27,100 nt of DNA from Gammaproteobacteria bacterium (lineage in GTDB: Bacteria; Pseudomonadota; Gammaproteobacteria; Steroidobacterales; Steroidobacteraceae): contig JAQGOE010000308.1 in NCBI GenBank assembly GCA_028293725.1, positions 1 through 27,100 of the forward strand, written 5' to 3'. The translations under genes and the position numbers were made by a program. Position 1 is the first letter of the stretch. Every line of letters begins with the position of its first letter. Shown here one piece after another: positions 20,915 through 27,100 of this stretch. A model generated the notes under the pieces. That model was not told where the DNA came from. It worked only from the letters and a program-made list of their open reading frames with translations, and did no database searches.

Positions 20915-21409
20915 ATGAGAATCACAAACTTCATGCTTGCCGCGCTGTTGTTCAGCTCCGTTGCTACGGCAGTCGAACCGTCGGCGGGTGCCGATAAAGC
21001 GGCTATCAGGCACGCGCGCCTGCGGCAGAACGCCGCGATAGTCAGTCATGACCTGGATGCGATCGCCTCCTACTGGACTGATGATGTGACGATATGCCGG
21101 GGCTTGGGGATCCAGATGGCGGGCAAGGCCGCGTACCTGAAGCTCTTCGCAGAAGACGATCCAGTTTCCCCGGATGTGATCGTTTACGAGCGGGATCCGG
21201 CGTCAATCGATGTCAGCTCCGTCTGGCCGTTGGCGTTCGAGACAGGCGCCTGGAAGGGGCACTTGGGCAAGGGCGACGGGCTGGTGGTGGTCGAGGGTCG
21301 CTACTCGGCGCAATGGGTCAAGCGGGGGGACAAGTGGCTCATCCGCTCCGAAGTGTTTGTAGCACTCACGGGCTCAGGGTCGGGGCTGAAGATGAAGGCG
21401 GCGCCTTAG
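20915..21409 (+). CDS. Secreted SnoaL/DUF4440-like (NTF2-fold) protein
   Basis: The 164-residue precursor has a signal peptide of about 19 residues (FMLAALLFSSVATAVEP). The mature part matches the NTF2-like fold of the DUF4440/SnoaL group: IRHARLRQNAAIVSHDLDAIASYWTDDVTI in the first helices, AGKAAYLKLFAED in the middle, and GRYSAQWVKRGDKWLIRSEVFVAL in the closing strands. Members bind small ligands or act on them; nothing here fixes the substrate. It diverges from the cytochrome-porin operon across a dyad-bearing spacer and converges on the efflux gene nodT. Confidence 0.75.
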   Translation: MRITNFMLAALLFSSVATAVEPSAGADKAAIRHARLRQNAAIVSHDLDAIASYWTDDVTICRGLGIQMAGKAAYLKLFAEDDPVSPDVIVYERDPASIDVSSVWPLAFETGAWKGHLGKGDGLVVVEGRYSAQWVKRGDKWLIRSEVFVALTGSGSGLKMKAAP

Positions 21410-21446
21410 GTTTTTTAAGGGCCGCCCTTTAGCGCCGCAGCTTGCC

Positions 21447-23204
21447 TCACATCGACCATCCCCCTCCGAGTGCGCGAAATGACATGACCGCCGCGCGGTC
21501 GGTGTCGGCGCGCGTGCGGGCGAGCTCATCCTGGGCGACGAGAGACTGCCGGTCGGCGTCTAACACGTCTGTGAGGCTGCTCGCGCCGGCCAGGTAAGAT
21601 CGCTGAGAGGCCTCGCGCGCACGGGCCAGGGCGTCAACCTCGTTAACCAGATCGCGCGTTTGTAGCTCGAGTTGTGCCAGGGCCATGAAGGAATTCTCCA
21701 CGTCCTCGGCTGCCCGCAACACGGTTTGACGATAGGTCAGGAGCACCTGCGCATTGGCGCTGTTAGCTTGTGCAACTTCCGCGTCTACTCTGCCGAAATC
21801 GAACAGTCGCCAACGTAGACCCGCTGTGGCTTCTGGCTGGAAGCTCTCGGCGCTCCACAGGTGACTCGCGCTCAGGCTCTCAAATCCCAACAGCGCCGAG
21901 AGCGATATTTTCGGGTAATACTCGGCAATAGCCACACCGATGCGGGCGTTAGAGGCGGCGAGCCGGCGCTCAGCCGCGATTACATCCGGCCGACGTCGCA
22001 GCAGATCGGACGCGTTCTGTCCTGGCGGGATGGCGGGTGCGCTCGGTATGTCGCCCTGTTTTGAAAGCTCGGATGCGTAGGTTCCAGGCTGGGCGCCCAT
22101 CAGGACGTCAAGCCGGTTCAGTTGCGCTTCGAGCGCGGTCCGTAACGGAGGAATCGTCGCGCGCGCCTGCGCGAGAAGTGCTTCAGCCTGCGCCACCTCC
22201 TTCTCTGCCGATGCGCCTCGTGAGAACCGCAAACGGACCAGTTCAAGGAGCCGAGTGTCCGTTTCAACCTGCGATTGCGCGATGGCAAGGCGCGCCTGAT
22301 CACCACGGGCCTGGAAATATGAGTCCGCAGCCTCCGCGACTATGGATATGCGCACTCCCAGTTGCTGTGCTTCAGCGGCTGCAGCTTCGTCTCGCGCGGC
22401 TTCGGCTCCGCGTCGCAGTCCTCCGAACAAATCGATTTCCCATTGAGCGCCTACATCAGCGTCATAGAGAGTTTGGTTGCGGTCGTATCCCGGCAGATGG
22501 CGCCCGATAGTCCCGATAGGGCTGTTCAGAGACTGGTGAAGTGGGCTGGCGGAAGCAGCGGCGGTGCCTGTGGGTAGCAAGTTTGCGCCGGCTTCACGTG
22601 CGACGGCGCGCGCCTGATCGACCCGAGCGATCGCCGCTGCGAGATCGAGGTTCTGTTCTAGTGCACGCTCGACGATGTGTGTCAGGACGGGGTCGCGAAA
22701 GCCGGTCCACCATGTTTCAAAGGGCGGCGCGGGCGCCTCGACTTGGCGATTGTCGACTGAGGCGCTGTTGTGGAAGCCGGTCAGCTTTGTGGCGGGAGGG
22801 CCTTTGTATTGGGGGCCGACTGTGCAAGCGGAGAGCCATACGACAGTACAGAAGCCAATCGCAACAGCCAAAGCGCGTGGGCCGGAACGTGGCGGCGGGG
22901 TGGACGGCGGCGATTGTGTCCGCACAGCGAAACATCGCGGAAGGTTTGAAGCGATGGTCAACGCCTGCACCAGTGCGCGAGGAGCGCTCCAGCGCGAAAG
23001 GCTGGATACCAGCGCCAAAGCTCGCGAGGGCCCCCTTCGCGGAAGCCTTAGTAACGGGGCCGGGGCCGCCAATGAAAGAGTCATTCCTGGGCCGCGCCCT
23101 TTGGCGCCGGTAGCGCCGAGTGCTCCTGGGTAGGCTCCTTCCCCCGCGCTCATGGCACTGGCCTTCGTGCCCTCCGACCCCATATTTCCTGCTTCGCGAA
23201 GCAT
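21447..23204 (-). CDS. RND/EmrAB-type efflux outer-membrane factor, NodT family lipoprotein
   Basis: From the ATG at 23204 the frame is 585 residues. The body is a TolC-like outer-membrane factor of the NodT family: YKGPPATKLTGF, FETWWTGFRDPVL, ANLLPTGTAAASAS, WEIDLFGGLRRGAEAARDEAAA, DLLRRRPDVIAAERRLAASNARIGVAIAEYYPKISL and SYLAGASSLTDVLDADRQ. The lipobox WLSAC (C127) follows a signal helix at residues 109-124, so 93-108 residues precede a normal signal peptide. The ATG at 23204 has GGGAGG six bases upstream; a GTG at 22925 gives a conventional lipoprotein signal. The true start is therefore uncertain. It diverges from hxlR-emrAB and should supply the outer-membrane channel of that pump. Confidence 0.88.
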   Translation of the reverse strand: MLREAGNMGSEGTKASAMSAGEGAYPGALGATGAKGRGPGMTLSLAAPAPLLRLPRRGPSRALALVSSLSRWSAPRALVQALTIASNLPRCFAVRTQSPPSTPPPRSGPRALAVAIGFCTVVWLSACTVGPQYKGPPATKLTGFHNSASVDNRQVEAPAPPFETWWTGFRDPVLTHIVERALEQNLDLAAAIARVDQARAVAREAGANLLPTGTAAASASPLHQSLNSPIGTIGRHLPGYDRNQTLYDADVGAQWEIDLFGGLRRGAEAARDEAAAAEAQQLGVRISIVAEAADSYFQARGDQARLAIAQSQVETDTRLLELVRLRFSRGASAEKEVAQAEALLAQARATIPPLRTALEAQLNRLDVLMGAQPGTYASELSKQGDIPSAPAIPPGQNASDLLRRRPDVIAAERRLAASNARIGVAIAEYYPKISLSALLGFESLSASHLWSAESFQPEATAGLRWRLFDFGRVDAEVAQANSANAQVLLTYRQTVLRAAEDVENSFMALAQLELQTRDLVNEVDALARAREASQRSYLAGASSLTDVLDADRQSLVAQDELARTRADTDRAAVMSFRALGGGWSM

Positions 23205-23228
23205 CTGCCGCCTCCCGGCGCCGTCGTC

Positions 23229-23278
23229 ACTTGCATAATGATAGTAAGTAATCTATATTACTTGCATGATGATAGCAA
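23229..23278. promoter_or_regulatory. Overlapping divergent promoters and operator of the efflux locus
   Basis: Two near-identical 19-base direct repeats (23229-23247 and 23260-23278, two mismatches, period 31) flank a perfect palindrome AAGTAA-N6-TTACTT (23246-23263). Rightward: TTGCAT (23231-23236), 17 bases, TATATT (23254-23259). Leftward: TTGCTA (23278-23273), 17 bases, TAGATT (23255-23250). A regulator bound to the palindrome would cover both -10 boxes, so the adjacent HxlR protein probably controls the whole locus from here. Confidence 0.65.
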
Positions 23279-23294
23279 CTAGGCTCTGAGCACC

Positions 23295-23936
23295 ATGCAG
23301 CACAAAGGATTCGACAAGATGCCGTGCCCCATTGCCCGCAGTCTCGAGCGGGTGGGTGAGTGGTGGAGCATTCTCATCCTGCGCGACGCCTTCAAGGGGG
23401 TGTCGCGGTTCGATCAGTTTCAAAAGAGCCTCGGCATTGCGCCCAACATGCTGACCCGCAGGCTCAATACGTTGGTGGATTCGGGGCTGTTGGAGCGTCG
23501 TCTCTACAGCGAGAAGCCGCCTCGTCATGAGTACGTTCTGACGGATCGAGGCCGTGACTTCCGTCCCGTCCTCTGGGCGCTGGTGGCTTGGGGAAACAAA
23601 CACTTTCCGCCCGAGGGACAAACCGTGGCCGTGGTCGACGCTGCGACGGGTGAACAGGTCGAACCTGTGTTAGTCGATGGCCGCAGTGGGAGGGTGTTGC
23701 GCGGCCCAGAATTCAAGGTTGCCACGGTGCCGGCGGCCGGCGCGAATGCGCCCGTAAAGATGGCGACCCCGGGCGGTAGACGGTTGCCGACACCGGCGAC
23801 ACGGACGCCGGTGCTGACACCGACGCCGACACCCATACTGACGCGAAAATCGACCCCGACACGCCCAGCCGGCGTAACTAACAGCGGCGGGCCGAAATCA
23901 CGGCCCGCCAAACATCGAAAAGTAGGGACCTCATAA
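23295..23936 (+). CDS. HxlR-family transcriptional regulator with a Pro/Thr-rich tail
   Basis: The 213-residue protein has the HxlR winged helix-turn-helix at about residues 10-105: CPIARSLERVGEWWSILILRDA with the family's conserved Cys11, RFDQFQKSLGIAPNMLTRRLNTLVDSGLLER as the recognition region, and HEYVLTDRGRDFRPVLWALVAWG. Residues about 145-213 form an unusual tail with repeated Thr-Pro (PTPATRTPVLTPTPTP) and many basic residues, which most HxlR proteins, usually 110-160 residues, lack. It heads the emrAB operon: its TAA overlaps the next ATG by one base. The regulator probably senses a drug-like or electrophilic compound and controls both arms of the divergent locus. Confidence 0.9.
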   Translation: MQHKGFDKMPCPIARSLERVGEWWSILILRDAFKGVSRFDQFQKSLGIAPNMLTRRLNTLVDSGLLERRLYSEKPPRHEYVLTDRGRDFRPVLWALVAWGNKHFPPEGQTVAVVDAATGEQVEPVLVDGRSGRVLRGPEFKVATVPAAGANAPVKMATPGGRRLPTPATRTPVLTPTPTPILTRKSTPTRPAGVTNSGGPKSRPAKHRKVGTS

Positions 23937-25048
23937 TGAACGCCAGTGCTGCCGTCGTAGATCGCGATGTTGCCGCGCCAACATCACCCGGAATTCTCGG
24001 AATCGGGATTAAACGGCTAGCGGTTTATTGTGCAATCGGTCTTGCCGCGCTGGCTGTGGTGGCTTATGGCTATCACTGGGTGACTGTGGCGCGGTTCCTC
24101 CAGAGCACCGACGATGCTTACGTTGGTGGCGACATTACGGTCATCGCGCCCAAGGTTGCAGGTTTCATCGATCAGGTTGCCGTGACGGACAATCAACGGG
24201 TCGAAGCGGGCGAGTTGCTGGTGAGGCTCGATGATCGCGACTATCGGGCTGCTCTGGCTAGAGCCGAAGCGGCGGCCGACGCGCAGCGAGCGACATTGGA
24301 GAATCTCGATGCCACGCGGCGGCTGCAGCAAGCGATCATTGCGCAGGCGCATGCGGGGATTGTCGCCGCCGATGCCGAAGTCAGCCGTACACACGACGAC
24401 GAGATCCGGTTCCGCGACCTGTCGGAACATTCGGCCGCGTCGGTGCAGGTCTTTCAGAAGGCTGATGCCGACTACAAAGAGGCCGTCGCACAGGCTCAAA
24501 AAAGCCGGGCCACCGTCGACGCCGCCGAGCGCCAGTTGGATGTGATTGACACACAGAAGCGGCAAACGCAGGCCGCGCTGGCGGAAGCTACCGCGAGTGT
24601 GGATCTGGCTCGCCTGAATCTGAGCTACACCGAACTCCGAGCGCCGATCGCGGGGGTCGTCGGTAATCGAAGCGCACGCACCGGCGCCTACGCCTCTGTG
24701 GGTACGCAACTCGTATCTATCGTTCCTGCACAGGGACTGTGGATCGACGCCAACTTCAAAGAGAGCCAGCTGGCGCGGATGAGTCCGGGATTGCACGCGA
24801 CGGTGAAGGCGGACGTTCTGCCAGGCCATGAGTTTGTTGGGCACGTCGCGAGCCTCGCTCCGGCAACGGGTGCGCAGTTCAGCGTCTTACCAGCGGAGAA
24901 CGCGACGGGCAACTTCACGAAGATTGTCCAGCGTGTGCCCGTGCGGATCGTCCTGGACGGTGACGCGTCGACACTCGGCAGGCTCCGGCCCGGGCTGTCA
25001 GTGAGTGTCGATGTGGATGAGCGCGCGCCGGGAGCTGCTGCGCCGTGA
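23936..25048 (+). CDS. emrA: EmrA/HlyD-type membrane fusion protein
   Basis: The 370-residue protein has one N-terminal membrane helix (about residues 27-47) and a HlyD-type periplasmic adaptor. STDDAYVGGDITVIAPKVAGFIDQVAV is the first half of the lipoyl domain. A coiled-coil hairpin follows (about residues 100-215, rich in Ala, Gln and Arg), then LSYTELRAPIAGVVGNRSARTGAYASVGTQL completing the lipoyl domain, and a beta-barrel with LWIDANFKESQLARMSPG. It links the inner-membrane transporter to the outer-membrane factor. AGGGA lies upstream of its ATG. The stop overlaps the next start by four bases (GTGA). Confidence 0.93.
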   Translation: MNASAAVVDRDVAAPTSPGILGIGIKRLAVYCAIGLAALAVVAYGYHWVTVARFLQSTDDAYVGGDITVIAPKVAGFIDQVAVTDNQRVEAGELLVRLDDRDYRAALARAEAAADAQRATLENLDATRRLQQAIIAQAHAGIVAADAEVSRTHDDEIRFRDLSEHSAASVQVFQKADADYKEAVAQAQKSRATVDAAERQLDVIDTQKRQTQAALAEATASVDLARLNLSYTELRAPIAGVVGNRSARTGAYASVGTQLVSIVPAQGLWIDANFKESQLARMSPGLHATVKADVLPGHEFVGHVASLAPATGAQFSVLPAENATGNFTKIVQRVPVRIVLDGDASTLGRLRPGLSVSVDVDERAPGAAAP

Positions 25049-26634
25049 ACGCTGTGGCTGACAGTAGGGAGTTCGCCCCCGACCAACTCTCGATAAAAGT
25101 GAAGGTATTCGCCTTCGCCGCGATGTGTATCGGGTTCTTCATCGCGCTGCTCGACATTCAGATCGTGTCGGCATCGCTGCGAGATATTGGTGGAGGTCTT
25201 TCGGCCGGTACCGACGAGACCGCCTGGGTGCAGACGAGCTATCTCATCGCCGAGATCATTGTTATTCCCTTGTCGGGCTGGCTGTCGCGGGTCATGTCGA
25301 CCCGTTGGTTGTTCTGTGCGTCGGCGGTCGGATTTACTGCGACCAGCATGCTATGCGGAGCGGCCTGGGACATCCACAGCATGATCGTCTTTCGCGCCTT
25401 GCAGGGGTTTCTCGGCGGCTCGATGATTCCGACGGTTTTCACCACGGCATTCATCTACTTCTCAGGTAATCAGCGTGTCATCGCCGCTGCCACGGTCGGC
25501 GCCATATCGTCTCTCGCTCCCACGTTGGGACCCACGGTAGGCGGTTGGATCACCGACCACTATTCCTGGCATTGGCTGTTTTTCGTGAACCTCGTCCCGG
25601 GAATCTTCGTCGCGGTCGTCGTCCCCATTCTCGTCCGCGTCGATAAGCCGAATCCGTCGCTGTTACGCGGTGCCGACTATATCGGGATGGTCCTGATGGC
25701 CCTCTGTCTCGGTTGTCTCGAGTACACCCTCGAGGAGGGCGAGCGTTGGGATTGGTTCAGCGACGATACGATTCGTACTACCGCGTGGATCGCGGCTCTC
25801 GCGGGGGTGGGTTTCATCTGGAGAAGTCTGACTCACCCGCAACCGATCGTCGATTTTTCGGCACTCAAGATTCGCAATTTCGGGCTTGGATCGCTGTTCT
25901 CGTTCGTCAGCGGAATCGCCATTTTTGCCACGATCTATCTCACTCCGCTGTTCCTTGGACGCGTGCGCGGCTTCAGCGCCCTGCAGATCGGCCTCGCGGT
26001 GTTCTCGACCGGCCTGTTTCAGGTCTGTGCGATTCCTCTCTATACCTTTCTCGCCCGGCGCATCGATCTGCGTTGGCTCATGATGTTCGGGTTTGGCTGC
26101 TTCACGCTGAGTATGTGGACTTTCGCTCCGATTACGCATGAGTGGGGCTGGCGTGAACTGCTGCTGCCGCAGGCGTTGCGCGGCTTTGGTCAGCAATTCG
26201 CGGTGGCGCCGGTTGTCACGTTGGCGCTGGGCAGTCTCGCGCCCCAGCGGCTCAAGCTGGCCTCAGGATTGTTCAACCTGATGCGCAATCTCGGTGGCGC
26301 GATCGGTATCGCCGTTTGCGGCACGATTCTGAACGACCGCTCTAATGTGCATTTTCTGCATCTCGCGGAGCACTTGAATAGCAGCAATACCAGTGCGCAA
26401 GCCCTCCTCTCCCAGGTGGCCGCCGCTGACGCTGCGCGCTGGAACGGCGACACGGTTCACGGCGCCTCGGCCGCGATCCATCAGCTGTGGACGCTCACTT
26501 TCAGAGAAGCACAAACGCAGGCTTTCGCCGACGCGTTCCTCGCCATCATGATCTGCCTCATCGTCGCGACGCTTCTCATCCCACTGATGAAAAAGGTCTT
26601 ACCCCCAAGCGCCCCGCCCGCGGATGCCCACTGA
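25045..26634 (+). CDS. emrB: DHA2-family MFS drug efflux transporter (EmrB/QacA)
   Basis: The 529-residue protein begins with GTG overlapping the emrA stop, and has 14 hydrophobic segments, the count for DHA2 drug:proton antiporters. Typical motifs are visible: LLDIQIVSASLRDIGGGLSAGTDETAWVQTSYLIAEI in helix 1-2 (motif D1 region), WLSRVMSTRWLF (motif A), RALQGFLGGSMIPTVF (motif B region) and LAPTLGPTVGGWITDHYSWHWLFFVNLVPG (motif C), which marks antiporters. It works with EmrA and a TolC-type factor, here most likely the divergent NodT protein. Substrates cannot be predicted from sequence. Confidence 0.94.
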   Translation: MNAVADSREFAPDQLSIKVKVFAFAAMCIGFFIALLDIQIVSASLRDIGGGLSAGTDETAWVQTSYLIAEIIVIPLSGWLSRVMSTRWLFCASAVGFTATSMLCGAAWDIHSMIVFRALQGFLGGSMIPTVFTTAFIYFSGNQRVIAAATVGAISSLAPTLGPTVGGWITDHYSWHWLFFVNLVPGIFVAVVVPILVRVDKPNPSLLRGADYIGMVLMALCLGCLEYTLEEGERWDWFSDDTIRTTAWIAALAGVGFIWRSLTHPQPIVDFSALKIRNFGLGSLFSFVSGIAIFATIYLTPLFLGRVRGFSALQIGLAVFSTGLFQVCAIPLYTFLARRIDLRWLMMFGFGCFTLSMWTFAPITHEWGWRELLLPQALRGFGQQFAVAPVVTLALGSLAPQRLKLASGLFNLMRNLGGAIGIAVCGTILNDRSNVHFLHLAEHLNSSNTSAQALLSQVAAADAARWNGDTVHGASAAIHQLWTLTFREAQTQAFADAFLAIMICLIVATLLIPLMKKVLPPSAPPADAH

Positions 26635-26675
26635 GCTGAGGGGGCACGGCGCGTGTGCCGCTCGCCGCGCCGACG

Positions 26676-27100
26676 TCATTCGCCTTTCAGCTTCGCCGCA
26701 ACGCGCTTGTAGGCTTCGCGGAACGGAATGCCCTCCGACACCACGAGGCGGTTGGCTTCCTCCGCTGCGTGGATGGCCGGATCGAGCCTGATGCGGTCGG
26801 GCCGGAATTTCATGGCGTCGATCGCCGGTGCCAGGATGTCGAGGGTCTGCAGGGCGAGGTCGATTCCCCTGAACAGAGGGAACTTCAACAACTGCAGGTC
26901 ACGTTGGTAGCCCGACGGCAGCTTGGCGCAGATACTCAGGGCCTCCGTCAGGCAGGCCTGCGCGCTGGCCGAGCGGCCACGGATGAGCTCGAAGACATCC
27001 GGGTTACGTTTCTGCGGCATGATCGAGGAGCCGGTGGTGAAGGCTTCCGGCAGCTCGACAAAGCTGAACTCCTGCGTATAGAACAGCAGGGTGTCAGCCG
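26676..27100 (-). CDS. argH: Argininosuccinate lyase (5' part beyond the window)
   Basis: The minus frame is open to the right edge and includes FYTQEFSFVELPEAFTTG followed by the fumarase/aspartase-superfamily signature GSSIMPQKRNPD, which carries the catalytic serine loop, then VFELIRGRSASAQA. The enzyme splits argininosuccinate into arginine and fumarate in the last step of arginine synthesis. The C terminus ends soon after GIPFREAYKRVAAKLKGE, shorter than the E. coli-type enzyme by several dozen residues, as I recall for a short ArgH variant in Xanthomonas relatives and Bacteroidetes. Listed ORFs begin at the internal Met of the signature, which is not the true start. Confidence 0.92.
   Translation of the reverse strand, partial: ADTLLFYTQEFSFVELPEAFTTGSSIMPQKRNPDVFELIRGRSASAQACLTEALSICAKLPSGYQRDLQLLKFPLFRGIDLALQTLDILAPAIDAMKFRPDRIRLDPAIHAAEEANRLVVSEGIPFREAYKRVAAKLKGE

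Noticed and set aside
21410..21435. AAGGG-CCG-CCCTT hairpin near a T run after the SnoaL-like gene, considered as a terminator
   Set aside because: The T run precedes the hairpin on the plus strand, and on the minus strand the hairpin is followed by A, so it is not a standard terminator in either direction.
24017..24844. Minus-strand frame of 275 codons opposite emrA
   Set aside because: It is the shadow of a strongly supported HlyD-family gene.

Overview
The window is GC-rich, dense double-stranded bacterial chromosome that looks like a gammaproteobacterium from the Xanthomonadales/Nevskiales side (for example Steroidobacteraceae). The reasons are the order polA - (small RNA) - engB - cytochrome c4 - dsbA, which pseudomonads share, together with cytochrome c5, LptM, an azurin, a NodT-type efflux factor and a DUF1800/DUF1501 pair. 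The taxonomic guess is inference from gene content only.

Layout. 1-503: cytochrome c5, running off the left edge. 659-1144: RDD membrane protein. 1173-2564: a two-gene catabolic unit (fumarylpyruvate hydrolase-like FAH protein and zeta-class isomerase), with a divergent hotdog thioesterase at 2647. 3139-3827: small membrane protein overlapping the LptM lipoprotein. 3890-6613: DUF1800-DUF1501 operon. 6849-13183: housekeeping block of polA, an outer-membrane barrel gene, a candidate sigma-E-controlled small RNA with its own terminator, engB (opposite strand), cytochrome c4 and a DsbA with a lipobox-like N terminus. 13267-13343: tRNA-Arg(CCG).

13293-16396 is an accessory segment. The 5' part of the tRNA-Arg gene, with its promoter and about 80 bp of upstream flank, occurs three times (13293, 14469, 16181). 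Between the copies lie a frameshifted DUF3592 gene, a TonB-C-domain lipoprotein, a tiny membrane ORF, an XRE regulator and a two-gene cassette of unknown function. A DUF3592 remnant follows the third copy. No integrase is visible.

16413-21409 holds a retropepsin-like protein that has lost both catalytic aspartates, a gene-poor stretch with a possible PEP-CTERM remnant, an unknown secreted protein, an azurin preceded by a monoheme cytochrome fused to an outer-membrane barrel, and a SnoaL-like secreted protein. The cytochrome-porin/azurin pair is a plausible electron conduit across the outer membrane. 21447-26634 is a complete tripartite drug-efflux locus: a NodT-type outer-membrane factor diverging from an HxlR regulator-EmrA-EmrB operon, with overlapping divergent promoters on a palindrome. 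26676-27100 is the 3' part of argH.

The strongest unexpected signals are the small RNA at 10517-10626, which has a consensus sigma-E promoter at the same locus as Spot 42 and ErsA, the cytochrome-porin/azurin operon with a MerR-style operator, and the triplicated tRNA-Arg 5' segment.
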